The notes: a model not told the origin generated them from the letters alone. A stretch of DNA of 64,000 nucleotides from an uncultured Granulosicoccus sp. (GCA_947492525.1 CANLNQ010000016.1:62001-126000); one strand, 5' to 3'. Counted from the first letter of the stretch, positions 1-11,773 are shown. Translations and numbers: made by a program.

Positions 1-2
1 GC

Positions 3-167
3 TTGCGCGCATCAGTGAATCTGGGTGTCACACCCATCATATTCATCACGGCCAGCAAGGACCCGGAAATGCGTCGGCGGGCAGCCAGTTACGGTGAGAG
101 TGCCTATCTTGAAAAGCCCTTCCAGGCCGCTCAGTTGGTAGAGGCCATCGACAGGTTTACCCACTGA
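3..167 (+). CDS. Response regulator receiver domain, C-terminal end (partial)
   Basis: The reading frame is open from the window edge to a TGA at 165-167, giving about 54 residues. It carries the late part of a CheY-like receiver fold: a hydrophobic strand ending in the conserved Thr (FITAS), a helix, then a strand with the invariant Lys-Pro (LEKPF) and a final helix. The phosphoacceptor Asp lies outside the window. It stops right after the receiver fold, so no output domain follows. The next ORF begins at the base after the stop codon, so the two are very probably co-transcribed and translationally coupled. It may be a single-domain regulator or the C-terminal receiver of a hybrid kinase; the window cannot tell. 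Confidence 0.85.
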   Translation: MRASVNLGVTPIIFITASKDPEMRRRAASYGESAYLEKPFQAAQLVEAIDRFTH

Positions 168-506
168 ATGAACTCGTTGATGAATTCAGAGGAAAACGCG
201 ATTCTGCTGCATGATATCCGTGCTGCGATGCTCAATCATGCCGGGCTGCACCGGGAAGTGCAGGAATCGCTGTTGCAGTTGACTGATGTCCTGCAAAGCC
301 TGCTGCCAGGGGAGGCTGATGAGAATGAATCGGGCGATCGGGAGGCACTGAAAAACAAGGTCAACGAGATTCTGGTCGAAGACGTCGAGCAATGCATGCC
401 GATGCTGCAACTGTCATCCAATAAGCTGTCTGAGCTGCTGTCGACCATGGTCCATGTTGTCGTTCAGACGAAGAGCGGTGTGGATGTCGACAACAGCCGG
501 GACTGA
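168..506 (+). CDS. Small unknown protein between two receiver-domain genes
   Basis: This 112-residue ORF starts directly after the stop of the upstream receiver gene; a second in-frame ATG at 180 is an alternative start, and neither has a clear Shine-Dalgarno. The protein is acidic, Leu/Val/Gln/Glu-rich and looks all-helical, with no signal peptide or membrane segment. I do not recognise a family. It lacks the His-x-x-Lys-Gly pattern of an HPt phosphotransfer domain. Its place between two response regulators suggests an accessory role in the same signalling pathway, which is inference only. Conservation of position and the absence of an overlapping better ORF support it as a real gene. Confidence 0.6.
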   Translation: MNSLMNSEENAILLHDIRAAMLNHAGLHREVQESLLQLTDVLQSLLPGEADENESGDREALKNKVNEILVEDVEQCMPMLQLSSNKLSELLSTMVHVVVQTKSGVDVDNSRD

Positions 507-569
507 ACCGAAGGCAAGCCTGTTGCGGGCTGATGTTGCTACTTCAAGAACATTCACCAGAGAACACAG

Positions 570-962
570 ATGGGAAAGCGAATACTGCTTGTAGAAGATG
601 ACAAGTATATTGCTCTGGCGTTGAAGATCCGACTGCAGGCCGAGGGGTATCAGGTTGCAGTCGTCAACGACAAGGCGGCAGCCTTCCGCGAGGCCGGGCA
701 GCAATTGCCGGACATCGCCCTGATCGATTTCAATCTGCCGGATGGAACCGGTTTTGAAGTCATGGGAGAATTCACCAGCAATACACGAACCGCCTCCGTC
801 ATGAACATCATCATGACGGCGAGCAAGCAGCCCGGGCTGCGCAACAAGGCCATGAGCGCCGGTGCCATCGATTATTTCGAAAAGCCGTTCAAGTCAGCAG
901 ATCTGATCGCCTGCATTCAATCCCTGGCACCGGATGCAGCAGTTGACGGGATGGCCAGCTGA
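570..962 (+). CDS. Single-domain response regulator (CheY-like)
   Basis: The 130-residue protein is a complete receiver domain and nothing else. The acidic pocket is Glu9-Asp10-Asp11, the phosphoacceptor is Asp53 in ALIDFNLPDG, the switch Thr is Thr83 in IIMTAS, and the invariant Lys is Lys105 in FEKPF. Such stand-alone receivers pass phosphoryl groups or act by protein contact instead of binding DNA. It lies 63 bases after the small unknown gene and is the second receiver in the cluster, so it probably belongs to a multi-component phosphorelay or chemosensory-type system whose kinase is upstream of the window. The function is certain at family level; the pathway is unknown. Confidence 0.9.
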   Translation: MGKRILLVEDDKYIALALKIRLQAEGYQVAVVNDKAAAFREAGQQLPDIALIDFNLPDGTGFEVMGEFTSNTRTASVMNIIMTASKQPGLRNKAMSAGAIDYFEKPFKSADLIACIQSLAPDAAVDGMAS

Positions 963-1006
963 ATCCGCCCGTGGCAGGGACCCGGTATCCGGTCGAGGCG
1001 TCGCGA

Positions 1007-2161
1007 TCAGTCGTCGGCGTCGACCATCACCAGTGACCCTGCCAGAACAAGGCGTCTGATTACCTCGGCATCCTGTTCATCGCGAGCATCCCGGTCCGCA
1101 TCGATCGACTCTCCGGCTGTGGACAATTGCATGGCCAGTGCCTGACTGCAGGTATATTCCTCACCATCGATGTACAGCATGACTGAAGCAGCTTCGATCC
1201 TGCTTGATCGGCGCCATGCGACCCGACTGAACGGTGAGAGAATCCAGAGTTCGCAGTCGCCTGCCTCTGTCGCTGCATCGATGCTGTCGGGCGCAGCTGC
1301 CACGTTCGTGGATTCGGTCAGAAATCGCCCCGTCAGGCCTGCCAGAAATTCGCTGTCCTGTTCGGCCGCCTCTTTCCATATTCGGGCGAAACGGGCCAAT
1401 GCCACACTGTCCAGTTCACCGGGTCGGGCGGGTTTCTCGATGGCGTCGGTATAGCGCTGTGCGGGCAGATGTTCGGCAATCATCTCCGCGATTCGCATCA
1501 CGTAGTCGGCGTGGGTGGGGGCTCTGAATCCGATCGACCATGTCGTGCAGGGATCGGCGCAGGCCACACCATGATGCGGTACGCCGGGTGGCAGGTACAG
1601 CAGGTCTCCCGCTTGCAGTTCCCAGGTGTCGCTCGGGTTGAACTCGGCCAGAATGCGCAGCTCGGAATCCGGTAGCAAGGCCGTCGAACGGCCAGCGTGC
1701 TCGTCAATGGACCACCGCCGCGCACCACTGGCTTGCAGCAGAAACACATCGTACTCATCGATATGAGCGCCGACTGATGCGCCGACGGGCGCATAGCTGA
1801 CCATCAGATCATCAATGCGCCAGCGTGGCAGAAAAGCGAACGGTTGCAGATAGCCGAGAAGCTCTGGCAGGTGCTTCTCGACGTCGGTGACCAGTAGCGA
1901 CCAGTCATTGCCAGTCAGGGTCTCGAAGCGTTCTGCATCGAACGGTCCGTGTTCCAGATGGTAGGCACCGTTGCTATCGCAGGTGATCAGGCGTGGTGTG
2001 GTGTCGGCTTCCAGAGACAAACCCGCCAGTTCGTCAGCCGGCAGCGGTGTCTCGAAAGCCGGTAGGGCCTGACGGATGAGCAGTGGCTTCTTCTGCCAGT
2101 ACTCGGCCAGAAAGCGGGTCTCGTCAAGCGCTTCAGGCCACTGGATAGAGACATGCTGCAT
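1007..2161 (-). CDS. roxA: Ribosomal protein L16 arginine hydroxylase (JmjC/cupin)
   Basis: This 384-residue protein matches the RoxA/YcfD family of Fe(II)/2-oxoglutarate-dependent oxygenases, which hydroxylate an Arg of ribosomal protein L16. The metal-binding set is visible: His133-x-Asp135 in VGAHIDEYDVF and the distal His196 in PPGVPHHG. The N-terminal WxxKPLLIRQALP stretch is typical of the family, as is an all-helical C-terminal dimerisation/winged-helix region. Length is close to the E. coli protein (373). The ATG at 2159-2161 gives a normal N-terminus. It is followed 121 bases upstream on the same strand by purB, as in several gammaproteobacteria. Family assignment is confident; hydroxylase specificity is inferred. 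Confidence 0.9.
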   Translation of the reverse strand: MQHVSIQWPEALDETRFLAEYWQKKPLLIRQALPAFETPLPADELAGLSLEADTTPRLITCDSNGAYHLEHGPFDAERFETLTGNDWSLLVTDVEKHLPELLGYLQPFAFLPRWRIDDLMVSYAPVGASVGAHIDEYDVFLLQASGARRWSIDEHAGRSTALLPDSELRILAEFNPSDTWELQAGDLLYLPPGVPHHGVACADPCTTWSIGFRAPTHADYVMRIAEMIAEHLPAQRYTDAIEKPARPGELDSVALARFARIWKEAAEQDSEFLAGLTGRFLTESTNVAAAPDSIDAATEAGDCELWILSPFSRVAWRRSSRIEAASVMLYIDGEEYTCSQALAMQLSTAGESIDADRDARDEQDAEVIRRLVLAGSLVMVDADD

Positions 2162-2282
2162 GGCAATTCATCCCGGTAATAGGCGTTGCCCGACTGTGGC
2201 TGGTGAGCAACTGGCTGGAACTGGTAACAGGCTGGATTCCTCGGTAGAGGCTCCGGAGCCGGCGTTGTGACGATTTCCTGCC

Positions 2283-3781
<1,499 letters not shown>

Positions 3782-3960
3782 GCCGTTGAGCGGTATTCTA
3801 GGGAAGTGTTTTGTCGGGGTCAACACTCAAGACCATCTATTTTTCAATCCAGGTCATTTTTCAGCAAACGCCCGCTGCAGGGAACCCTGGTGGTGACCTG
3901 CTTCCCTGTTTATCCACGCGGTCGGTAAATTGCAGTAGTATTCGTGCCTCACGATCACAC

Positions 3961-4018
3961 GTGGCCTCGCGTAGTGGCCACCACTGACACAATTTAAGTG
4001 ACCTCTCGTACGGGTCAC
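3961..4018 (+). promoter_or_regulatory. Putative thrS translational operator (tRNA-Thr anticodon mimic)
   Basis: Two hairpins sit just ahead of the thrS ribosome-binding site. The proximal one (3998-4018) has a 7-bp stem, GTGACCT with GGGTCAC (one G-U pair), closing a 7-base loop CUCGUAC. Read as an anticodon loop this is C32, U33, CGU at 34-36, A37, C38, i.e. the tRNA-Thr(CGU) anticodon with the conserved U33 and a purine at 37. The distal one (3961-3981) pairs GTGGCC with GGCCAC around a loop that again contains CGU. A 16-base unpaired linker separates them. The E. coli thrS operator likewise uses two tRNA-like hairpins to bind the ThrRS dimer and block ribosome loading; function here is inferred from that. 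Confidence 0.7.
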
Positions 4019-4032
4019 CACTGGAGATCAGC

Positions 4033-5970
4033 ATGCCTGTCATTACTCTGCCTGACGGTAGTACACGTCAATACCCTGAAGCCGTGTCTGTCATGGACGT
4101 GGCCGCCGACATCGGTCCTGGTCTGGCCAAGGCGACGCTGGCCGGCGTTGTCGACGGTCAACTGGTCGATGCCAGTCATCGCATGAACGACGATGCCACC
4201 TTGTCTGTCGTCACGGCCAAGAGTGATGAGGCCTTGCCTCTGCTGCGCCATAGCACCGCTCATCTGCTGGCACAGGCCGTGAAGCAGTTGTTTCCCACGG
4301 CTCAGGTGTCCATCGGCCCGGTCATCGAAGACGGCTTCTACTATGACTTCGACTACGAGCGTTCATTCACGCCGGAGGATCTGGAAAAGATCGAAGAGCG
4401 GATGAAGGAACTTGCCGCGCAGGCCATCCCCGTTGAACGGTCGACGATCGACAGGGACGAGGCGATTGCCTACTTCAAGGGCTTGGGGGAAAACTACAAG
4501 GCCGAGATCATCGAGAGCATTCCGGCCGGCGAGACGCTGTCGCTGTATGCGCAAGGTGATTTCACGGACCTCTGTCGTGGTCCTCATGTGCCGGATACCG
4601 GCCATCTGAAGGCGTTCAAGTTGACCAAGCTGGCCGGGGCGTACTGGCGTGGCGATTCCAACAACACCATGTTGCAGCGAATCTACGGCACGGCCTTTGC
4701 CAATCCGAAGGAACTGAAGACACATCTGCACAATCTGGCCGAGGCCGAGAAGCGTGATCACCGGCGTATCGGCAAGCAGCAGGATCTGTTTCATCTGCAG
4801 GATGAGGCGCCGGGCATGGTGTTCTGGCATCCCAAGGGATGGGCGATCTATCTGGCGGTCGAGAAATACATGCGTGAGCAGCAGATTGCCCACGGTTACC
4901 AGGAAATTCGTACACCTCAGGTCGTGGATTATTCTCTGTGGCAGAGAAGTGGCCATGCCGACAAGTTCGGGGATGACATGTTCACGGTGCAGACCGATGA
5001 CCGTCAGTACGCGGTCAAGCCGATGAACTGCCCCTGTCATGTACAGGTATTCAATCAAGGCCTAAAGAGTTACCGCGATCTGCCGCTGCGTCTTGCAGAA
5101 TTCGGATCCTGTCATCGCAACGAGATGTCGGGTGCCTTGCACGGCATCATGCGGGTACGTGCGTTTACCCAGGATGACGCCCATGTGTTCTGCACGGAAG
5201 ATCAGATTCAGTCAGAGGTCAGCGATTTCATCGACTTTCTGCACACTGTTTATGAAGACTTCGGTTTCAGCGAGGTGATCTACCGTTTGTCCACACGGCC
5301 GCCCAAGCGCGTGGGGAGTGATGAAGCCTGGGACAAATCGGAGAAAGCCCTGGCTGAAGCCCTGGATGCGAAGGGTCTGCCCTGGGAAGAATTACCAGGG
5401 GAGGGAGCATTCTACGGGCCCAAGATAGAATTCTCGCTGAAGGATTGCATTGGCCGAGTCTGGCAATGCGGCACGATGCAAGTGGACTTTTCGATGCCCG
5501 GGCGCCTTGATGCCAGCTACATCGATGAGCACGGTGAGCGTCAGGTGCCGGTCATGCTGCACCGGGCCATTCTGGGCTCCTTCGAGCGATTCATCGGCAT
5601 TCTGATCGAGAATTTCGAGGGAAAATTGCCGTTGTGGCTCTCGCCGGTACAGGCGGTTGTCATGAATATCACCGACAAGCAGTCACAATTTGTTGAAGAA
5701 GTGGCAGAAGTGTTGCAAAATAGTGGGTTACGTGTGCAGACCGATCTGCGTAACGAGAAGATCGGCTTCAAGATCCGCGAGTGGACGCTGCAACGCGTAC
5801 CATATCTGCTGGTCGCTGGAGACCGGGAAGTGGAGAGTCGATCCGTGGCCGTCAGAACGCGTGATGGCAAGGATCTGGGTGTTTTAACTTTGGATGAACT
5901 CAATTTGATGCTTGAACAAGAGGTCGCAAGCCGCGGCCGAGCTGTTGATACAGCCGTGCAGGAGGGATGA
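4033..5970 (+). CDS. thrS: Threonyl-tRNA synthetase
   Basis: ThrRS charges tRNA-Thr and edits mischarged Ser. The 645-residue protein has the usual order: N-terminal TGS domain (about 1-62), editing domain with His73/His77 in RHSTAHLL, class II catalytic core with zinc-ligand stretches MNCPCH, DAHVF and LHRAILGS and motif 2 around [12 protein letters not shown], then the anticodon-binding domain (about 540-640). Length is close to E. coli ThrRS (642). The ATG at 4033 is preceded by GGAG at 4023-4026 with 6-base spacing. The stop TGA is followed three bases later by the AUU start of infC, in the same frame. The upstream leader looks like an autoregulatory operator. Confidence 0.97.
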   Translation: MPVITLPDGSTRQYPEAVSVMDVAADIGPGLAKATLAGVVDGQLVDASHRMNDDATLSVVTAKSDEALPLLRHSTAHLLAQAVKQLFPTAQVSIGPVIEDGFYYDFDYERSFTPEDLEKIEERMKELAAQAIPVERSTIDRDEAIAYFKGLGENYKAEIIESIPAGETLSLYAQGDFTDLCRGPHVPDTGHLKAFKLTKLAGAYWRGDSNNTMLQRIYGTAFANPKELKTHLHNLAEAEKRDHRRIGKQQDLFHLQDEAPGMVFWHPKGWAIYLAVEKYMREQQIAHGYQEIRTPQVVDYSLWQRSGHADKFGDDMFTVQTDDRQYAVKPMNCPCHVQVFNQGLKSYRDLPLRLAEFGSCHRNEMSGALHGIMRVRAFTQDDAHVFCTEDQIQSEVSDFIDFLHTVYEDFGFSEVIYRLSTRPPKRVGSDEAWDKSEKALAEALDAKGLPWEELPGEGAFYGPKIEFSLKDCIGRVWQCGTMQVDFSMPGRLDASYIDEHGERQVPVMLHRAILGSFERFIGILIENFEGKLPLWLSPVQAVVMNITDKQSQFVEEVAEVLQNSGLRVQTDLRNEKIGFKIREWTLQRVPYLLVAGDREVESRSVAVRTRDGKDLGVLTLDELNLMLEQEVASRGRAVDTAVQEG

Positions 5971-5973
5971 CGT

Positions 5974-6492
5974 ATTTCTGCTAAAAAAGTAAACCGGAAG
6001 AACGACGAGATAGACGTCTCCGAGGTGCGACTCATTTCTGCGGAAGGTGAGCAGATCGGGGTTGTTCCTCTGGAAAGGGCGTTGGCAACGGCGCGAGAGG
6101 CCAATCTTGACCTGGTGGAGATTTCTCCGAATGTGTCGCCGCCAGTCTGCAAGATCATGGACCACGGCAGGTTCAAGTTCGAAGCGAACAAGAAGCAGAA
6201 TGCTGGTCGCAAGAAGCAGAAGACCGCTCAGCTGAAGGAAATCAAATTCCGGCCGGGTACTGAAGACGGCGACTATCAGGTCAAATTGCGCAATCTCGTG
6301 AAGTTTCTCGAGCAGGGCGACAAGACCAAGATCACCTTGCGTTTTCGCGGTAGAGAGATGGCTCACCGTGAGCTTGGGGCCAAGCTCCTGAAGCGCGTGG
6401 AGATGGATCTGTCGGAGCTCGGTACTGTCGAACAGTTCCCGAAGCTCGAAGGCAGGCAAATGGTTATGGTAATGGCGCCCAAAAAGCATTAA
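5974..6492 (+). CDS. infC: Translation initiation factor IF-3, AUU start
   Basis: IF-3 prevents premature 30S-50S joining and checks the start codon. The protein covers both domains: N-domain with [14 protein letters not shown] and [18 protein letters not shown], a Lys-rich linker, and C-domain with [19 protein letters not shown] and [11 protein letters not shown]. An upstream ATG is absent. The natural start is ATT at 5974-5976, with the strong Shine-Dalgarno GGAGGG (5961-5966) at good spacing, giving 172 residues beginning [18 protein letters not shown] initiation is the well-known basis of infC autoregulation by IF-3 in E. coli. A GTG at 6025 would delete the conserved N-terminus. It sits three bases after the thrS stop. 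Confidence 0.95.
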   Translation: MSAKKVNRKNDEIDVSEVRLISAEGEQIGVVPLERALATAREANLDLVEISPNVSPPVCKIMDHGRFKFEANKKQNAGRKKQKTAQLKEIKFRPGTEDGDYQVKLRNLVKFLEQGDKTKITLRFRGREMAHRELGAKLLKRVEMDLSELGTVEQFPKLEGRQMVMVMAPKKH

Positions 6493-6503
6493 GATGTACG
6501 GCT

Positions 6504-6549
6504 GAGTTCAGGGTCGAAGCCATTTTTCGATGGTGTCGATCCCGAACTC
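6504..6549 (+). promoter_or_regulatory. Structured leader between infC and rpmI
   Basis: A long imperfect hairpin can be drawn in the 148-base gap. Its outer stem is GAGTTC (6504-6509) with GAACTC (6544-6549), then TCGA/TCGA, then CCAT/ATGG around a T-rich loop. In E. coli this region holds the pseudoknot through which ribosomal protein L20 represses rpmI-rplT. Structure is seen here; a role in L20 control is inferred from location. A shorter GGGG/CCCC hairpin near 6607-6624 lies closer to the rpmI start. Confidence 0.4.
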
Positions 6550-6640
6550 ATTGAATTCCACCGCGCTGGCGTACTGACACTACGACGCCTCCGGTGTTTG
6601 TCACTCGGGGTTCTGCCCCATCAATTTCAGGAGTCAAACA

Positions 6641-6844
6641 GTGTCCAACAAGCAAAAGTCCGTGTCTGGAGCCGCGAAGCGGTTCAAGCGCACAGGTGGT
6701 GGTGGTTACAAGCGCAAGAGTTCGCACATGCGCCACATCCTGACCAAGAAAAGCACCAAGCGTAAGCGTCATCTGCGTGGTGGCGACATGGTTCACGAGA
6801 ACGATGTTGTCCTGATCAAACGCATGCTGCCCAACCTTCGCTAG
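6641..6844 (+). CDS. rpmI: 50S ribosomal protein L35
   Basis: The 67-residue, very basic protein has the L35 core: [21 protein letters not shown] followed by [17 protein letters not shown]. It starts with GTG at 6641, preceded by CAGGAG at 6629-6634 with good spacing; no in-frame ATG exists before the conserved region. L35 is a late-assembling protein of the large subunit. It lies between infC and rplT in the conserved IF3-L35-L20 order and ends 14 bases before rplT. Expression is likely controlled with rplT through the structured leader upstream. Confidence 0.96.
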   Translation: MSNKQKSVSGAAKRFKRTGGGGYKRKSSHMRHILTKKSTKRKRHLRGGDMVHENDVVLIKRMLPNLR

Positions 6845-6858
6845 GAGTTTTTCGAGAA

Positions 6859-7218
6859 ATGCCAAGAGTAAAACGCGGCGTCACTGCGCGCGCCAGTCAC
6901 AAGAAAATCCTCAAGCAGGCGAAAGGTTACCGCGGTGCCCGTAGTCGCGTCTTTCGCGTTGCCAAGCAGGCGGTTACCAAGGCCGGTCAGTACGCCTACC
7001 GTGACCGCAAGGCCAAGAAGCGCACCTTCCGCCGTCTCTGGATCGCGCGAATCAACGCTGCTGCTCGTGCCAACGACATCACGTACAGCCGCCTGATGCA
7101 GGGTCTGAAGATCGCCGGAATCGATATCGATCGAAAGATGCTGGCTGATCTTGCTGTCTCTGACGATGCTGCATTTGTAGCCATTGTCGATAAAGCAAAG
7201 GCCAGTCTGCCAGCCTGA
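6859..7218 (+). CDS. rplT: 50S ribosomal protein L20
   Basis: This 119-residue basic protein is L20, needed early in 50S assembly and, in E. coli, a translational repressor of its own operon. The N-terminus [24 protein letters not shown] and the core [14 protein letters not shown] are diagnostic, and the length matches E. coli L20 (118). The start ATG is preceded by TAGGAG. It is the last gene before a pair of hairpins, the second of which is a strong intrinsic terminator, so transcription of thrS-infC-rpmI-rplT may end or be attenuated here before pheS. Confidence 0.97.
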   Translation: MPRVKRGVTARASHKKILKQAKGYRGARSRVFRVAKQAVTKAGQYAYRDRKAKKRTFRRLWIARINAAARANDITYSRLMQGLKIAGIDIDRKMLADLAVSDDAAFVAIVDKAKASLPA

Positions 7219-7229
7219 TTCAGGTGCAG

Positions 7230-7271
7230 GACCCTTCTTCCTCCAGCAGTGATGCCGGGTGCTGAAGGGTC
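7230..7271 (+). terminator. Hairpin after rplT
   Basis: GACCCTTC (7230-7237) pairs with GAAGGGTC (7264-7271), and inside it CAGCA pairs with TGCTG. Only three T residues follow, so this is a weak intrinsic terminator at best or a protective 3' structure for the ribosomal-protein mRNA. It is the first of two tandem hairpins before pheS. Confidence 0.45.
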
Positions 7272-7295
7272 TTTACAACATTGCTTTATCGACCG

Positions 7296-7331
7296 GGGGA
7301 ATGCCGACTGAGTGCGGTATTCCCCTTTTTT
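7296..7331 (+). terminator. Strong intrinsic terminator/attenuator before pheS
   Basis: An 11-bp stem, GGGGAATGCCG (7296-7306) with CGGTATTCCCC (7315-7325) including one G-U pair, closes an 8-base loop and is followed at once by six T residues (7326-7331). This is a textbook rho-independent terminator 105 bases ahead of pheS. In E. coli pheST is controlled by attenuation through the pheM leader peptide; here I find no Phe-rich short ORF upstream, so it may be a plain terminator or be controlled differently. Confidence 0.85.
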
Positions 7332-7432
7332 GTGGCGGCTTGCAAGAGCTGCTTCGCAAGCGTCCGATGGTGGCGAATCCGGTGGTCCGGAAACACCACG
7401 ATGCCATCTGCACACGACACGGGATGAATTGA

Positions 7433-8425
<993 letters not shown>

Positions 8426-8437
8426 GCGAGATACCCC

Positions 8438-10882
8438 ATGAAATTCAGTGAAAAATGGCTCCGGGAATGGATCAATCCACCGGTCGACACTCAGACGCTG
8501 GGCGAACAGCTCACTTTCATTGGTCTGGAGGTGGACGAGATCGTGTCCGCAGCCCCCGAGATGAAAGGGGTGGTGGTTGCCCGTATCGTCAATATTCAAC
8601 AGCATCCGGATGCTGATCGTCTTCGCGTCTGCGAGGTCGATGCCGGGCAGGAAGATCTGCTTCAGGTGGTTTGCGGTGCGCCCAATGCCCGCGCCGGCCT
8701 GACAACGGTACTGGCACAGGTAGGCGGGCGTCTGCCGGATGGCACGAAGCTGAAGAAGGCCAAGCTGCGTGGCCAGGTGTCGATGGGGATGTTGTGTTCG
8801 GCGATGGAACTGGGCTTGTCGGAAGAGCGCGATGGCATCATGGAGCTTCCCGAAGACGCACCACCGGGTACCGATCTGATCGAGTACCTGGAACTGGATG
8901 ACTCGATTATAGAAATCGAGCTGACGCCGGATCGCGGTGATTGCCTGAGCATTCGCGGCATTGCCCGGGATCTCAGCGCACGGAACGATCTGCCGCTGCA
9001 GGCGCACGAAATCGAGGAAGCGCAGGTGCAAGGTGAAGCGCAGCATCCGGTAACGGTCGATGTGAAGAGTGCCTGCGCTCGTTATGCCGGTCGTATGCTC
9101 ACCGACATCAAGCCGGGCTGCGCCAGTCCGGGCTGGATGGTGGAGCGACTCCGTCATGCCGGTATCCGGTCCATCAGTCCGGCCGTGGACATCACCAATT
9201 ACGTCATGCAGGAGCTGGGACAGCCGATGCACGCCTTTGACGCTGACAAGTTGCAAGGTGGTATCCAGGTTCGTCTGGCCGCAGCGGGAGAGCGTCTGGT
9301 GCTTCTGGACGGCCGGGAAGTGGAGCTGGATGAGCAGACCACCGTCATTGCCGACGATCGTGGTCCCATCGGTATTGCCGGCATCATGGGTGGAGAGTCT
9401 ACTGCCGTCGATGAAAACACCACCAATATCTTCTTCGAGAGCGCACTGTTCCTGCCCGAGGAAATTGCGGGAAAGCCGCGTCGTTATGCCAGTCATACCG
9501 AATCTGCGCATCGTTTCGAGCGGGGTGTGGATCCGGCAGGTCAACGGGAGGCACTCGAGTATGCGACCCAGTTGATGAGCGCCATTGCAGGTGGCAAGGC
9601 GGGTCCTGTCCAGGACTGGCAGGAAGCGAGTCGAATGCCGTCGCGAGTCGGCGTGCTGGTGCGTCGCTCCAGATTGTCCCGGGTGCTGGGAATCACGCCG
9701 GAACCCGACGTGGTTGCCACGATTTTCACCCGACTCGGCATCACCAACGAGATGCGCGAGGACGGTTGGCAGGTCACTGCGCCCAGTTACCGCTACGATC
9801 TGGCCATTGAAGAGGACTACATAGAAGAGGTCGCACGCATACTGGGCTACGACGCGCTGCCAAGAACATCGCCGACGCATCGTCCTGTGTTGAGAGCGGT
9901 ACCGGAAACGGTCGTGTCACCTCTGGCAAGCAAGCGCCTGCTGGTCAGTCGCGGGTACCAGGAGGTCATCACCTACAGCTTTGTCGAGGCGACACGACAG
10001 CAGTTGCTGCGTCCCGACCTGACGGCCTTGCCTCTGGCCAATCCGATCTCCTCGGAGCTGGGTGTCATGCGTACCACGCTGGTTGGCGGGCTCATCGCCA
10101 CGCTGCAGCGTAACGTGGCGCGTCAGAACAGTGCCATGGCGCTGTTCGAAACCGGTCTGCGTTTTCTGCCCAATGAGTCCGGCAAGCCGGAAGCCGAACT
10201 GGACGACTATCTGTCAGCCACGCACGGTGATGATCAGCAAAGTGATGCAGGTGTGCGACAGCAGAACGTGATTGCCGGTCTGGTGGCAGGGCGACGGCAG
10301 GTCGAGAACTGGAACGCCGATGATTCGGATGCAGATTTCTACGCCATCAAATCCGACATCGAAGCGCTGTTCGATCAGGCCAATGGCGTGGACGTCAGAT
10401 TCGTGCCGACCGATCTTGCCATGCTGCATCCCGGGCAGCGTGCAGGCATCCAGGTCAATGGCCTGCAGGTGGGTTACGTCGGTGCGCTCAATCCGGCGCT
10501 GCAGCAGGCACTGGACCTCGATGTCATGCCGCTGGTGTTCGAAATGTCACAGCATGCACTGGCGCTCAGTCGCGTGCCACGTGCGCGTCCCATGTCCAGA
10601 TTCCCGCAAGTGCGGCGGGATATTGCCTTGCTGGTTGACGAATCGGTCAGCTATCAGGATATCGTCGATGTGATTCGCAAGCAGGCTCCAGCCATTCTTC
10701 AGGACGTCCGGCTGTTCGACGTCTACCAAGGTGAGAAGGTGGCAGAAGGTAAGAAAAGCATGGCCTTAGGCTTGATTCTGCAAGAGTTTTCACGCACTCT
10801 AGAGGACAAGGAAGTGGAGCAGGTGGTTGCCGGGATCGTTGCGGCACTCGATGTCGCGCACGGTGCGATTCTAAGGGTATGA
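8438..10882 (+). CDS. pheT: Phenylalanyl-tRNA synthetase beta subunit
   Basis: The 814-residue protein has the full PheT layout: N-terminal tRNA-binding OB-fold (about 40-150, with [18 protein letters not shown]), B3/B4 editing region, B5 domain, catalytic-like core and a C-terminal ferredoxin-fold anticodon-binding domain (about 720-813, beginning [15 protein letters not shown]). The beta subunit edits Tyr-tRNA-Phe and helps bind tRNA. It is a little longer than E. coli PheT (795). The stop lies one base before the ihfA start, so the genes are coupled. Operon order pheS-pheT-ihfA matches gammaproteobacteria. Confidence 0.97.
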   Translation: MKFSEKWLREWINPPVDTQTLGEQLTFIGLEVDEIVSAAPEMKGVVVARIVNIQQHPDADRLRVCEVDAGQEDLLQVVCGAPNARAGLTTVLAQVGGRLPDGTKLKKAKLRGQVSMGMLCSAMELGLSEERDGIMELPEDAPPGTDLIEYLELDDSIIEIELTPDRGDCLSIRGIARDLSARNDLPLQAHEIEEAQVQGEAQHPVTVDVKSACARYAGRMLTDIKPGCASPGWMVERLRHAGIRSISPAVDITNYVMQELGQPMHAFDADKLQGGIQVRLAAAGERLVLLDGREVELDEQTTVIADDRGPIGIAGIMGGESTAVDENTTNIFFESALFLPEEIAGKPRRYASHTESAHRFERGVDPAGQREALEYATQLMSAIAGGKAGPVQDWQEASRMPSRVGVLVRRSRLSRVLGITPEPDVVATIFTRLGITNEMREDGWQVTAPSYRYDLAIEEDYIEEVARILGYDALPRTSPTHRPVLRAVPETVVSPLASKRLLVSRGYQEVITYSFVEATRQQLLRPDLTALPLANPISSELGVMRTTLVGGLIATLQRNVARQNSAMALFETGLRFLPNESGKPEAELDDYLSATHGDDQQSDAGVRQQNVIAGLVAGRRQVENWNADDSDADFYAIKSDIEALFDQANGVDVRFVPTDLAMLHPGQRAGIQVNGLQVGYVGALNPALQQALDLDVMPLVFEMSQHALALSRVPRARPMSRFPQVRRDIALLVDESVSYQDIVDVIRKQAPAILQDVRLFDVYQGEKVAEGKKSMALGLILQEFSRTLEDKEVEQVVAGIVAALDVAHGAILRV

Positions 10883-10883
10883 G

Positions 10884-11186
10884 ATGGCGCTAACAAAGGC
10901 AGCAATGGCAGAGATGTTGTTCGATGAACTGGGGCTCAACAAGCGTGAGGCCAAGGAGTTCGTCGAAAATTTCTTCGAAGAGGTGCGCGTCGCTCTGGAG
11001 AACGGTTACGACGTGAAATTGTCGGGATTCGGCAATTTCGTGTTACGCAACAAGAGTCAAAGACCTGGTCGTAACCCGAAAACCGGTGAGGAAATTCCGA
11101 TTTCCGCACGGCGAGTGGTGACGTTTCGACCGGGACAGAAACTGAAAACACGGGTGGAAGCTTATGCTGGAAATCAGCAACAATAA
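10884..11186 (+). CDS. ihfA: Integration host factor alpha subunit
   Basis: IhfA pairs with IhfB to bend DNA sharply at specific sites, shaping the nucleoid and regulating transcription. The 100-residue protein starts [24 protein letters not shown], has the HU/IHF core [21 protein letters not shown] with the intercalating Pro of the beta arm, and the typical end [13 protein letters not shown]. It begins one base after the pheT stop and overlaps the downstream merR gene by 23 bases. The context pheT-ihfA-merR is the usual one and distinguishes it from hupB or ihfB. Confidence 0.97.
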   Translation: MALTKAAMAEMLFDELGLNKREAKEFVENFFEEVRVALENGYDVKLSGFGNFVLRNKSQRPGRNPKTGEEIPISARRVVTFRPGQKLKTRVEAYAGNQQQ

Positions 11187-11523
11187 CGAACTCCCCACCA
11201 TTCCCAACAAACGTTACTTCACGATTGGTGAAGTCAGCGACCTGTGCATGGTCAAGCCGCATGTGCTGCGATACTGGGAGCAGGAATTCCCGGATCTGGA
11301 GCCGGTGAAGCGTCGAGGCAATCGACGTTACTATCAGCGGCACGATGTCATGCTGATCCGTCAGATTCGCAGTCTTCTGTACCAGGATGGCTACACGATA
11401 GGCGGTGCGCGCCAGCATCTTGCGGGTGATTCGGTCAAGGATGACAACGCACAGTCTCAACAGATGATCCGTCAGTTACGTTCGGAACTGGAAGATCTGC
11501 TACGTATCTTGCGGACCAGTTAA
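11164..11523 (+). CDS. MerR-family transcriptional regulator
   Basis: The 119-residue protein has the MerR winged helix-turn-helix: [25 protein letters not shown], then the wing [12 protein letters not shown] and helix [26 protein letters not shown] short C-terminal helix follows, with no cysteine ligand-binding motif, so metal sensing is unlikely. This gene regularly follows ihfA in gammaproteobacteria, but its regulon is unknown to me. The start ATG at 11164 lies inside ihfA in another frame (23-base overlap), which implies translational coupling. A strong terminator follows at 11557. Confidence 0.93.
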   Translation: MLEISNNNELPTIPNKRYFTIGEVSDLCMVKPHVLRYWEQEFPDLEPVKRRGNRRYYQRHDVMLIRQIRSLLYQDGYTIGGARQHLAGDSVKDDNAQSQQMIRQLRSELEDLLRILRTS

Positions 11524-11556
11524 CAATTGTCGAGTCAGCAAGTCGGATGGGAAAAG

Positions 11557-11582
11557 AAATCGCCTTTCATGGCGATTTTTTT
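11557..11582 (+). terminator. Intrinsic terminator of the pheST-ihfA-merR operon
   Basis: AAATCGCC (11557-11564) pairs with GGCGATTT (11571-11578) around the 6-base loop TTTCAT and runs into a T tract. It lies 34 bases after the merR stop and 53 bases before tRNA-Pro. Confidence 0.9.
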
Positions 11583-11634
11583 CGTTTCAACTCCACAATT
11601 GAGACGGTTCTTACGGTAAGCTTCTGGGCTCTGG

Positions 11635-11711
<77 letters not shown>

Positions 11712-11773
11712 GTCTTCAGGAGTCTGTCAGCCTGCCGATTACTTCTGGTAGTCAGGTGTCAATGGAGTCCAAC

